Shown here piece by piece: positions 7,222-15,087 of a stretch of 34,540 bases of DNA. The position numbers and the translations under genes are program-made. Source of the DNA: CAMYLR01 sp041577935 (GTDB taxonomy: Bacteria; Gemmatimonadota; Gemmatimonadetes; JACCXV01; JAHWKZ01); contig JBFGIA010000009.1 of NCBI GenBank assembly GCA_041577935.1, positions 1 to 34,540 of the forward strand, in the 5' to 3' direction. The stretch's first letter is position 1. Every line of letters begins with the position of its first letter. The notes under the pieces were generated by a model. It was not told the DNA's origin and made no database searches. It saw only the letters and a list, made by a program, of their open reading frames with translations.

Positions 7222-7530
7222 ATGCGACTACACGGCCTGATCAAATTCATGCTGGTCGCTGCGGCCGTGACCGCGTTCGCGGCCTGCGGGCAGAATGGCA
7301 GTCCGCTTGGCCCGAGCGACCAGCCAACGATATCCAGCGAAACGGCGAGCGCCCCTTCGGGCCCCGCCGTGAGCGCCGAGAGCACGGCCGGCGACAGCAC
7401 GTCGATGACGACCCGGTCACACCAGCCCAACGCCGTCTTCAAGCTTGGCGGTTGGAATGGACTCGGTGGTGGTGGTGGTGCGGTGCCCTATGGCATGGCC
7501 CGCGACTGCTACGCGCTTTGCATCGAGTAA
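7222..7530 (+). CDS. Short lipoprotein paralogue 4 lacking the ZU5-like domain
   Basis: A 102-aa product with a family-type signal peptide (LIKFMLVAAAVTAFAAC, lipobox Cys 22) and the usual tether GQNGSPLGPSDQ. The conserved beta domain is absent, however. In its place are Ser/Thr/Ala-rich sequence, then KLGGWNGLGGGGGAVPYG and the family ending DCYALCIE. The frame is open with no stop or frameshift, so it is a shortened gene rather than an obvious wreck. The start ATG 7222 follows AAGGGA (7210-7215) by 6 nt; ATG 7192 and GTG 7183 are in-frame alternatives. That the ends are kept while the middle is lost suggests that lipidation and the C-terminal motif are the parts that matter. A decaying copy is the alternative. 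Confidence 0.72.
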   Translation: MRLHGLIKFMLVAAAVTAFAACGQNGSPLGPSDQPTISSETASAPSGPAVSAESTAGDSTSMTTRSHQPNAVFKLGGWNGLGGGGGAVPYGMARDCYALCIE

Positions 7531-7561
7531 ACGATCCTAACGACTAGAAAGCGAAGCCAGC

Positions 7562-8191
7562 ATGACCGCAACCAAAAGAACGACACCTCACGTGATGCTC
7601 CTCGGCAGGTTCAAGAGCCTGTTGGTCGTCGTGGTCGCGGTTGGCTTCGCCGCCTGCGGCCAGGACGACGGGCCGCTCTCCCCAATAGTCCAGGTGACAG
7701 CGCAGAACCCGGCGACCGTCACGATAGACGGTGTCGAGTTGCTGCTGGCGCCGAACTCGAGCGAGCACATCGCTCGGTTTGGCAAGAGAGTGAAACGTCA
7801 GAGGTGCCGCACGGCCGTCAGGAAGAACATGACCAACAACGGTGGGACGCTCGCTGTCTGCGGCGCCCAGCTCACGGTTCATAAGGGCTCTTTCCCGCAC
7901 ACAAGACGCTTGTGGATGAGGACCGACCCCGTTCGTGACGACGGGCTCTGGTCGTACGAATTCGGACCTCATGGGACTCAGTTCCGGCGCACGCCTGCGA
8001 CGCTCACCATCCAGGTTTCGGCCCGTACACTCAAGTCGATGGGGATTGACCCCGATCGATTGAGCATTGCGTACGTCACCGGCCAGGGACATGGCAACTG
8101 GCAAGTCATCGGTGTTGACTACGACTGGGACAGCCAGACGATATCCGCCCCGGTGTGGCATTTCTCGCGCTATGCGCTCTGCATCGAATAG
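7562..8191 (+). CDS. ZU5-like lipoprotein paralogue 5 (Cys-containing variant)
   Basis: A 209-aa lipoprotein from ATG 7562, with lipobox FAAC (Cys 32) and GQDDGPLSP after it; an ATG at 7595 would give a more usual 21-residue signal peptide. The mature part holds ATVTIDGVELLLAP, a basic stretch (RFGKRVKRQRCRTAVRKN), then NNGGTLAVCGAQLTVHKGSF, YEFGPHGTQF and ATLTIQV, ending WHFSRYALCIE. Compared with paralogues 1 and 2, the VPSGAL turn is replaced by VHKGSF and two extra cysteines appear (RCR, AVCG), which could form a disulfide. It shares these traits with paralogue 6, so the two form a subgroup. The ribosome binding site is weak. Confidence 0.82.
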   Translation: MTATKRTTPHVMLLGRFKSLLVVVVAVGFAACGQDDGPLSPIVQVTAQNPATVTIDGVELLLAPNSSEHIARFGKRVKRQRCRTAVRKNMTNNGGTLAVCGAQLTVHKGSFPHTRRLWMRTDPVRDDGLWSYEFGPHGTQFRRTPATLTIQVSARTLKSMGIDPDRLSIAYVTGQGHGNWQVIGVDYDWDSQTISAPVWHFSRYALCIE

Positions 8192-8256
8192 GAACACCGA
8201 TAACGATGATTCGAATCCAGTCAGCCTCAAACCCAAAGAATGAAGGGACTCACGGA

Positions 8257-8832
8257 ATGCGACACCAAGGCATGATAAAGCGCCTGATGGTTGTCGCGGT
8301 CGCACTCGGCTTCGCGGCTTGTGGAAACGACACCGGTCCATTGGCACCGGGGCAAGACGCCGTCTCGAGTTCTTCGACCGTTACGATCAACGGCATCGAG
8401 CTGCTGAAGGCCCCAGCGAGCGGATTGGCGCTGGCGGGTAAGGGATGCGGCACGTATGACCGGAGGAACATCACCAACAACGGCGGTACGCTCACGGTGT
8501 GCGGTGCCGAGTTGGTGATTCACCATCATTCGTTCCCGCAGACCGAGCGCCTCTGGATGCAAACTGGAGACACCCGAGACGACGGCCTTTGGTCGTACGA
8601 GTTCGGCCCCAGTGGAACTCAGTTCGAGAACACACCGGCGACGCTGACGGTGGAAGTCACGGCCGCGGAGCTACAGGCCATGGGGCTCGATCCCGACCGG
8701 TTGAGCATCGCTTATGTGACCAGCCCTGATCACGAGGATTGGCAGGTCATCGGCGTCGATTACGACTGGGACAGCGAAACGATCTCGGCCCCGGTCTGGC
8801 ACTTCTCACGCTACGCACTGTGCATCGAGTGA
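8257..8832 (+). CDS. ZU5-like lipoprotein paralogue 6 (Cys-containing variant)
   Basis: A 191-aa lipoprotein. ATG 8257 follows GAAGGGA (8242-8248) by 8 nt and gives a compact signal peptide ending FAAC (Cys 22), then GNDTGPLAP. The mature part has STVTINGIELLKAP, a cysteine in GKGCGTY, NNGGTLTVCGAELVI, an unusual HHHSF turn, YEFGPSGTQF and ATLTVEV, and it ends WHFSRYALCIE. It is the sister of paralogue 5; from the GLWSYEFGP segment on, the two differ by only scattered changes. Its TGA stop overlaps the GTG start of the HD-GYP gene (8829-8832), which ties expression of the last lipoprotein to that of the phosphodiesterase. Confidence 0.85.
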   Translation: MRHQGMIKRLMVVAVALGFAACGNDTGPLAPGQDAVSSSSTVTINGIELLKAPASGLALAGKGCGTYDRRNITNNGGTLTVCGAELVIHHHSFPQTERLWMQTGDTRDDGLWSYEFGPSGTQFENTPATLTVEVTAAELQAMGLDPDRLSIAYVTSPDHEDWQVIGVDYDWDSETISAPVWHFSRYALCIE

Positions 8833-10394
8833 ACACGACGCACGATACCATACGACGGGCCATCGACTGGCCCGAGCTTTCCCTGGCGGCGATCGAAGCG
8901 CGTATGCGCCACGTCTGGAGCGAAGGTCGTGGCGACGAAGCCGGCGCGCTCGCCAGCCTGGGATTGATCATCGCTAGACGTCAGCACCAGCCCGCTGACA
9001 GCATCACCCCGTTCCTGAGCGTAGTCGGCGCGATCGCCTTCGAGAGTGGCAACCTCGACGAGGCTCGGGGACGATTCGGAGAAGTTCTTCATATCGCAAG
9101 AAAAGCTGGGACCGCCAAGAGCGAAGCGGCGGCGCTCAGCAACCTCGGCGCAATCGCAAACGTTCGTGGCGACTTTGCGGTTGCGCTTTGGAACTATCGT
9201 TGCGCGCGCGGCGCATTCCGGCGCGCAAACTCGACGAACGGCGAGGCGCGAGCGCTCCAAAATATGGGAATGGTCCACGCGGACCTACGGCGGTACAACA
9301 AAGCCGCCGAGTGCTATGAAGCGGCTCGCGACCTCGCCGTCGATTGTAACGACCCCGAGCTGATCACGATCATCACGCTAAACATGATCGAGGTGTACCT
9401 GAACATCGGACAACTCGACCGTGCGCGCGAGAGCTGCGAAAACGCGATGCGGCGCGCGACCGAGCTCGGCAACGATCACTGTATCGCCGAAGCTCACCGC
9501 TACCAGGGCGAGATTCTCCGTCGGCTGAACGAAATCGAGCAAGCCAAGCACTCTCTGGAACAGGCCATATCGATCAGCCACGAGGCCAGCAATCCGCTCG
9601 CTGAAGCCGAAGCACTGCGGTCGATGGGCGAGCTCCACCTGTCTCAGAATGACCGCGAGGCGGCGCTCGGCGCGTTTGGACAAGCGTTCAAGCTCTTTAC
9701 CGGTCTGGATGCGGCACACGAGTTGGCCGAGAGTGTTCTCATTCGGATTATCGAACAGCTTTCAGCGGAAGAGGAGAACCGGGATCCTCACCTTCACGGG
9801 CACTCCGCGAGAGTGGCCGATTTGGCGGTCGCGATCGCCGACGAGATGGAATTGGATTGCAGAACCAAGAAAGCGATCCTCGTCGCCGGGTACCTGCACG
9901 ACATCGGCAAGCTCGACGTGGACCCCGCGATCCTCAGCAAGAAGGGCGAGCTCACCGCTCAGGAGCTGGCCCACATCCGTGATCACGCGGCGTTTGGCGC
10001 GGCACGGTTGAAGAAGCTCAATCTGCCGTGGGATATCGTGCCGATGGTACGCCATCATCACGAGCGGTTCGATGGCACCGGTTACCCGTGTCGTCTAGCC
10101 GGCGAGAAGATCCCTTTGGGCGCTCGGATTCTATCGGTTTGCGACATGTTCGAGGCGCTTACCTCCGACCGCCCGTATCGCCTAGCTTGGAACGTCGACT
10201 GGGCGCTCCACTACATCGAGAGCTCAGCCGGACACATAGGCGACCCGAAGGTCGTCGAGGCCTTTATGCGGGTGGTCCGAAAGCTCGGCCTGGCGACCGA
10301 TCGCGGCGCGATTGACTCGACGTCACGTGACGTCGTCCAAGCTCTGTCGACGATTGAAGAGCCTGAGAAGCTGAGGGCTGTCGCAGGCGGCTAG
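8829..10394 (+). CDS. TPR-HD-GYP cyclic-di-GMP phosphodiesterase
   Basis: A 521-aa cytoplasmic protein with N-terminal tetratricopeptide repeats (about 20-310) and a C-terminal HD-GYP domain (about 320-490). The HD-GYP motifs are complete: HSARVA, HDIGK (357-361), IRDHAAFGA, HHHERFDGTGYP (409-420), then RILSVCDMFEALTSDRPYR. Family members hydrolyse cyclic-di-GMP to pGpG or GMP at a bi- or trinuclear metal centre. The start is GTG 8829, overlapping the preceding TGA by 4 bp; no ATG fits better. The TPR half resembles the riboswitch-proximal TPR protein, and may bind it or a shared partner. As the last gene behind a cyclic-di-GMP riboswitch, it could lower the signal that controls its own operon. 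Confidence 0.93.
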   Translation: MNTTHDTIRRAIDWPELSLAAIEARMRHVWSEGRGDEAGALASLGLIIARRQHQPADSITPFLSVVGAIAFESGNLDEARGRFGEVLHIARKAGTAKSEAAALSNLGAIANVRGDFAVALWNYRCARGAFRRANSTNGEARALQNMGMVHADLRRYNKAAECYEAARDLAVDCNDPELITIITLNMIEVYLNIGQLDRARESCENAMRRATELGNDHCIAEAHRYQGEILRRLNEIEQAKHSLEQAISISHEASNPLAEAEALRSMGELHLSQNDREAALGAFGQAFKLFTGLDAAHELAESVLIRIIEQLSAEEENRDPHLHGHSARVADLAVAIADEMELDCRTKKAILVAGYLHDIGKLDVDPAILSKKGELTAQELAHIRDHAAFGAARLKKLNLPWDIVPMVRHHHERFDGTGYPCRLAGEKIPLGARILSVCDMFEALTSDRPYRLAWNVDWALHYIESSAGHIGDPKVVEAFMRVVRKLGLATDRGAIDSTSRDVVQALSTIEEPEKLRAVAGG

Positions 10395-10416
10395 ACGCGC
10401 TGACCAACGCCGCCTG
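10384..10416 (+). terminator. Possible hairpin at the end of the HD-GYP operon
   Basis: CAGGCGG (10384-10390) can pair with CCGCCTG (10410-10416) around a 19-nt loop that includes the HD-GYP stop codon. No T-tract follows, so termination is uncertain. Confidence 0.3.
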
Positions 10417-10442
10417 TCCAAATCCAGCGGTGTGGTTCCGGT

Positions 10443-11117
10443 TTGACGTACATACGATTTAAGGCCACCAGCCGATCCGGTGAGACTTCAGCCTTCGTCG
10501 TTCGTCCCGAGGCTGCTAAGTGGCTGTTGGTTTTGGGCCACGGAGCCGGGGCCGGGATAAAACACCCGTTCATCGAGGCGATCGCGGGTGCGCTCGCCGA
10601 TCACCGGATCGCCACCTTCCGGTACAACTTCCCGTATATGGAGCAGCACCGAAAGCGACCCGACCCGCCGGCGGTCTTGACCGCCACCGTGCGCTCGGCG
10701 ATCACCGCCGCGGCGACCGAGGTGCCCGATCTGCCACTTTTGGCCGGTGGCAAGTCGATGGGCGGCAGAATGACCTCTTTGGCGGCTTCGAAAACACCGC
10801 TCCCGGAGGTCGCCGGACTCGTGTTTTTCGGCTTCCCGCTGCATCCGATCGGGAAACCCGGAACCGAGCGCGCCGAGCACTTGAAGCGCATAGCAGTGCC
10901 GATGCTCTTCCTACAAGGAACCCGCGACAGGTTGGCCGACCTAGGGCTCATCCACGAGGCCTGCACCCCTCTCGACGAACTCGCGACCCTGCACGTCGTC
11001 GACGGCGCTGATCACAGCTTCCATGTGCTGAAGCGCTCCGGGCGAAGCGACGAAGACGTGGTGGACGAACTGGCCCGTGCAGTGGCAAACTGGGCGCTCG
11101 CCCTCGACCTGTCCTGA
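10443..11117 (+). CDS. Alpha/beta-hydrolase family protein
   Basis: A 224-aa cytoplasmic alpha/beta hydrolase of the small dienelactone-hydrolase-like (KANL3/Tex30-type) group. GHGAGAG forms the oxyanion-side turn, GGKSMGGRM holds the likely nucleophilic Ser in a GxSxG-type elbow, QGTRD carries the acid, and GADHSFHV the histidine. The whole triad is present, so it is probably active; the substrate is unknown. The frame begins at TTG 10443 without a good SD, and no upstream in-frame ATG exists, so the true start is unsure. It lies 48 bp after the HD-GYP stop and 16 bp before the DUF72 gene, so it may be co-transcribed with the latter. Confidence 0.75.
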   Translation: MTYIRFKATSRSGETSAFVVRPEAAKWLLVLGHGAGAGIKHPFIEAIAGALADHRIATFRYNFPYMEQHRKRPDPPAVLTATVRSAITAAATEVPDLPLLAGGKSMGGRMTSLAASKTPLPEVAGLVFFGFPLHPIGKPGTERAEHLKRIAVPMLFLQGTRDRLADLGLIHEACTPLDELATLHVVDGADHSFHVLKRSGRSDEDVVDELARAVANWALALDLS

Positions 11118-11133
11118 CGCAGGAGGAGCCCTG

Positions 11134-11835
11134 GTGCGAGTTTGGGCCGGAACCAGCGGCTACAGCTACAAGGAGTGGAAAGGCAGCTTCTACCCCCAGG
11201 ATCTCGCCAACGACGAGATGCTCGGGTATTACGCCGGTCAGCTTCCCGCGGTCGAGATCAACAACACGTTTTACCGCATGCCGACCGAGAAACTCCTCTC
11301 AACGTGGACGGCGCAGGTTCCACCCGATTTCCGGTTCGCGATCAAGGCATCCCGTCGGATCACCCACAAGAAGTGCCTCAAGGGCGCCGAGGACGAGACC
11401 GAATACCTGACGCGCACCGTCTCCACGATCGGGGACCGGCTCGGCGTGATCTTGTTTCAGCTGCCTCCGTATCTCAAAAAAGGCGTCGACCGGTTGGAGG
11501 GTTTTCTGGCCCAACTTCCAGAGGGGATTCGCGCCGCATTCGAGTTTCGCCACCCGTCCTGGTACGAAGACGAGGTGTTTGAGAAGCTCAAAGCCGCGGG
11601 CGCTGCGCTTTGCATCGCCGAGGCGGGTACCAAAGCCGATGCGCCGGACGTCGCGACCGCCGATTGGGGCTACCTGCGGCTGCGGCGCACCGACTACAGC
11701 GACGCGGATCTCGCCGCATGGGCGGATCGGGTTCGATCCTACCCGTGGTCGGATGCGTTTGTGTTCTTCAAGCACGAGGACGAAGCGGCGGGGCCGACGT
11801 TCGCCAAGCGGTTTCTGGAGCTCACCAGCAGCTGA
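11134..11835 (+). CDS. DUF72 family protein
   Basis: A 233-aa protein of the DUF72 family, a TIM-barrel fold of unknown function found across bacteria. It begins VRVWAGTSGYSYKEWKGSFYP, the family's typical opening, and has EINNTFYRMP, FRFAIKASRRITH, LGVILFQLPP, AFEFRHPSWY and a closing AFVFFKHEDEAAGP. The start is GTG 11134, 7 nt after a full AGGAGG (11121-11126), rather than the upstream in-frame ATG, which lies inside the preceding gene. Length matches the family (about 230-250 aa). It follows the hydrolase by 16 bp. Its function is not known. Confidence 0.9.
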   Translation: MRVWAGTSGYSYKEWKGSFYPQDLANDEMLGYYAGQLPAVEINNTFYRMPTEKLLSTWTAQVPPDFRFAIKASRRITHKKCLKGAEDETEYLTRTVSTIGDRLGVILFQLPPYLKKGVDRLEGFLAQLPEGIRAAFEFRHPSWYEDEVFEKLKAAGAALCIAEAGTKADAPDVATADWGYLRLRRTDYSDADLAAWADRVRSYPWSDAFVFFKHEDEAAGPTFAKRFLELTSS

Positions 11836-11848
11836 GGGACCGCCGAGT

Positions 11849-13639
11849 TTAAGAGAACAGCGCCGCCAACCTTGCACGAGCGAGCTGCCGCAACAGGATC
11901 CATCCGGTAACGATGGCGATCGCCGCGAAGGCGAGACCCCACTCCCACTCGAGCAGCAAAAGCTTGCCCGAACCGAACAGTGCGGCGTAGACAAACACGA
12001 CGCTGAGGGCCCACATCTTGACCCCGTGTCGAAGCCCACCGGTGGACGGTGTGACGTCGCCGGCAACAGCGCGCACTGGACCCCACCACCCGGGTGGCCT
12101 CACGCGGCGGTAGAAGTCGATCAGCTTCTCCATCGCGACCGGCGGTGTCAGAAACGTCACGCCGACCCACACGATCGTCGAGCCGATCAGGTTGAGCGTC
12201 ACTTTCGCCGCAAAGGGAAACGCCGGGCCGCCCCAGGTGGGACTCATCCCGAGCGCGAACCCGATCCCGGCCGAAGCGATCATGGCGGCGATCTCACTCC
12301 ACGCGTTGACCCGCCACCAGAACCAACGCGCGATGTACACCAGCCCGATCCCCGCGCCCAACGTCAACAACAACAGAAACAGCTGCGAGATCGAGTCGGC
12401 AAAGAAGCTGATCGTGATCCCGATCGCCAGCGCCACCATCGACGCCAAGCGACCGGCGGTCACGTAGTGGCGCTCCGATCGATCCCGAACCAGGAACGGC
12501 CGGTAGAGATCGTTGACGAGATACGCCGCCGATAGATTGATGAACGACGTCAGCGTCGACATGAACGCTGCCACCAGCGAAGCCAGCATGAGACCGAGCA
12601 ATCCGACGGGCAGGAAATCGACCATCGCCCTGGGGTACGCCATCTCGGGATCGGCGATGTCGGGGTAGAGCAGGAGCGACGCCAAGGCAACCACGATCCA
12701 CGGCCAGGGCCTAAGCGCGTAGTTGGCGATCTGGAACCAGAGCGTCGCCAGCACCGCCTCGCGCTCGTCTTTCGACGCCGCCATGCGCTGAATGACAACG
12801 GCTCCGCCGTCGGCGTTCTTGTTGGCCCACCACTGGATCGTTATGAGCACCAGGAACGTCGCCAACGCCGTCCCCGTCCAACCGAGCGGTCCACTCCAAA
12901 CACTGTCAGCCTGGGCCGCATCGAGTGGCGGGAGAAACGCCAGCGCGTCGCCGTGACCGGCGACGTGGAGCTGCCCGACCATCGCGTCCAGTCCGCCCAC
13001 CGCGTCGACGACGAACACCGCTAACACCACCGCACCGACCGTGGCCAGGACGAACTGCACGAGGTCGGTCACAACGACGCCCCACAAACCGGCTAACATC
13101 GCGTACGCGAGCGTCAAACCGGCGGCGAAGAGCGTCGCCGGCAACGGCCCGATGTCGAACACCGCGCCGAACACCTTCACCATCGCCAATGTCACCCACG
13201 CCATGGTGAGGCAGTTGGCGTACAGCGTCATATAAACGGCACGGATGCCGCGCAGCGCGGCCGCTGGCCGGCCCGAGTACCGAAGCTCGGTCAGCTCGAC
13301 GTCAGTCATCACTTCCGAGCGTCGCCACAGCTGGGCGAACACAAACGCCGCCAGCATGCCGCCGATCGCCAGGCACCACCAGATCCAGTTGCGCTGAATG
13401 CCCTGCGTTCGAACCCAACCGGTGACGACGAGAGGCGTGTCGACCGAGAACGACGTGGCGACCATCGACGTACCGGCCAACCACCACGGCAGGTTGCGCC
13501 CGGAGACGAAGAACTCCTGGGTCGAGGAGCTGGCGCGCCGAACGAAGTACAACCCGACCGCCAGAGTAAACGCGAAGTATAGCGCCAAGACCGCCCAGTC
13601 TATCCAATGGAGCTGGGCGAAGAAGCTGGCTACGCTCAC
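11849..13639 (-). CDS. Sodium:solute symporter family transporter (candidate cell-wall sugar importer)
   Basis: A 596-aa inner-membrane protein with about 13-15 hydrophobic segments and sodium:solute symporter (SSS) landmarks. Near the N-terminus is STQEFFVSGRNLPWWLAG followed by MVATSFSVDTPL. In the middle is NADGGAVVIQRMAASKDE, and later AFMSTLTSFINLSAAYLVND, where Ser/Thr residues line the sodium site in relatives. It starts at GTG 13639, three bases after the lytic transglycosylase stop, and ends the anmK-nagZ-transglycosylase run. SSS members take up sugars, amino acids and other small solutes with sodium. From its place in a muropeptide recycling operon, I infer uptake of anhydromuropeptide sugars or GlcNAc/MurNAc. 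The substrate is not shown by the sequence. Confidence 0.9.
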   Translation of the reverse strand: MSVASFFAQLHWIDWAVLALYFAFTLAVGLYFVRRASSSTQEFFVSGRNLPWWLAGTSMVATSFSVDTPLVVTGWVRTQGIQRNWIWWCLAIGGMLAAFVFAQLWRRSEVMTDVELTELRYSGRPAAALRGIRAVYMTLYANCLTMAWVTLAMVKVFGAVFDIGPLPATLFAAGLTLAYAMLAGLWGVVVTDLVQFVLATVGAVVLAVFVVDAVGGLDAMVGQLHVAGHGDALAFLPPLDAAQADSVWSGPLGWTGTALATFLVLITIQWWANKNADGGAVVIQRMAASKDEREAVLATLWFQIANYALRPWPWIVVALASLLLYPDIADPEMAYPRAMVDFLPVGLLGLMLASLVAAFMSTLTSFINLSAAYLVNDLYRPFLVRDRSERHYVTAGRLASMVALAIGITISFFADSISQLFLLLLTLGAGIGLVYIARWFWWRVNAWSEIAAMIASAGIGFALGMSPTWGGPAFPFAAKVTLNLIGSTIVWVGVTFLTPPVAMEKLIDFYRRVRPPGWWGPVRAVAGDVTPSTGGLRHGVKMWALSVVFVYAALFGSGKLLLLEWEWGLAFAAIAIVTGWILLRQLARARLAALFS

Positions 13640-13642
13640 CCG

Positions 13643-15040
13643 CTAGCCTGAAATCTTGAGCCGTTGTCCGATTTCGATGTGGTTGCTGTCTTCGATGTCG
13701 TTGAGGGCGATGAGCGCACGCACCGTGGTGCCGTGCCGCACAGCGATCAGGCTCAACGTGTCGCCCCGTTGGACGGTGTAGTAGCGCGTCCCGTTCCCTT
13801 CCACGGTGCGGACACGCTGCCCACTGCGGCCCGCCACCGCCGACGCCAGCTGTGCGGGGGCTTCATCGACGAGTTCAGGCGGAATGCGGAGCTCGAAGCC
13901 AGCCGGCACGTTGCGCCTACCTCGGGCAACCGCGTTAGTAAGCGATGGGTTGAACTGCCACAACAGCCTGTCGTCCACGCCGATCGCGTTGGCTATTTCG
14001 GCCAGCTTCATCGAGGTGGACACCTCGATCGTTTCAAACTCCAGCCGGTCGGACGGATCGAGCGGACCGAAATACTGCTCAGCATTATCGACCACTTCCA
14101 GCGCAGCCAGGAACTCGGGGTAGAAGTTCTTGGAAGCGAACTTGAAGCGCGGACCATCGTAATGCATCCGGATCGTCATGTAGTCGTCGCTGCCCACGTC
14201 GCGCACGGCGCGCTTCATTCCCGCAAGACCGTGGTTGTAAGCGGTTAGCGCCAGTGGCCAACTGCCAAGCACTTCATAGTTATGCTTGAGCAACCGAGCT
14301 GCGCCGCGAGCCGCGATAATCGGATCGAAGCGCTGATCCACCGACCTGCCGACCTTCATGTACAGCCGCCCGGTCGACGGCATGAACTGCCAGACGCCAC
14401 CGGCCCCGACCGACGAACGCGCTTCCATGTTGAACGTCGTTTCGATCATCGGCAGCCAGGCGATCTCGAGCGGGACATCCTCTTCGTCGAGGACGGCGAC
14501 GATGTGGTCGTAGTACTGACCCGACCGCAACAGTCCCTCCCGGAACTGCTCCTTCAACCCGCGTTGGATGCGGATTCGATCCGCCGCTTTCCGCCACCGC
14601 TCTGGACCCGCACCCGACCCGAACGCGCTGTACACGTCGCGGTACTCGCCAGCTAACGTGCGCGGATCGGGGTTTCTTTCAGCCAAATCGAGCAGGATGT
14701 CACGAATGTGCGCCTTGATCGCCTTCTGCTCTTTCTCGTTGGCCTCCCGGATCGCGGTTTCGTCGGATTTCTGTTGGGGCACGACCCCGTAAACGACGCT
14801 CAGGTCGTCGCGGTCATGGACCACGATCTCGTTCTCGCTCCACACGGCGAAGACGTTCTTCCAGAACTCGATCGTTGGACGCAACCCGTGCGGGGCCGGA
14901 AAGACGTTGGCGTACGCAGCCGAAGCGCTGGCGTGCTGGGCGAGTGCCGGAGCCGGGCTAGAGAACACCACAACCGTGGAGATCGCAACGATGGCGATGC
15001 GCATTACCCGGGGGAGATAGAGTGTCGTCGGTGCGTGCAT
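13643..15040 (-). CDS. LysM-containing membrane-bound lytic murein transglycosylase (MltD-like)
   Basis: A 465-aa exported enzyme expected to cleave glycan strands in the periplasm and release 1,6-anhydroMurNAc products. ATG 15040 (alternative ATG 15004) gives a signal peptide ending APALAQ. The Slt domain (roughly residues 150-300) shows IAWLPMIETTFNMEARSS, with the likely catalytic Glu, GGVWQFMPSTGR, and LTAYNHGLAGMKRAV. A single LysM motif closes the protein (YYTVQRGDTLSLIAVRHGT...IGQRLKISG) and should bind peptidoglycan. A longer frame to 15187 overlaps nagZ and lacks support. It sits between nagZ (47-bp gap) and the symporter (3-bp gap), fitting a source of muropeptides for the recycling genes. 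No SD is obvious. Confidence 0.9.
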   Translation of the reverse strand: MHAPTTLYLPRVMRIAIVAISTVVVFSSPAPALAQHASASAAYANVFPAPHGLRPTIEFWKNVFAVWSENEIVVHDRDDLSVVYGVVPQQKSDETAIREANEKEQKAIKAHIRDILLDLAERNPDPRTLAGEYRDVYSAFGSGAGPERWRKAADRIRIQRGLKEQFREGLLRSGQYYDHIVAVLDEEDVPLEIAWLPMIETTFNMEARSSVGAGGVWQFMPSTGRLYMKVGRSVDQRFDPIIAARGAARLLKHNYEVLGSWPLALTAYNHGLAGMKRAVRDVGSDDYMTIRMHYDGPRFKFASKNFYPEFLAALEVVDNAEQYFGPLDPSDRLEFETIEVSTSMKLAEIANAIGVDDRLLWQFNPSLTNAVARGRRNVPAGFELRIPPELVDEAPAQLASAVAGRSGQRVRTVEGNGTRYYTVQRGDTLSLIAVRHGTTVRALIALNDIEDSNHIEIGQRLKISG

Positions 15041-15087
15041 GCAGCTACCCGCTGATACGCAAAACTCTGGCCAAATGTTCACGTTTA

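Noticed and set aside
11579..12535. A 318-codon + strand frame opposite the symporter
   Set aside because: It is antisense to well-conserved symporter sequence and reads as Arg/Pro/His-rich; typical of high-GC shadow frames.
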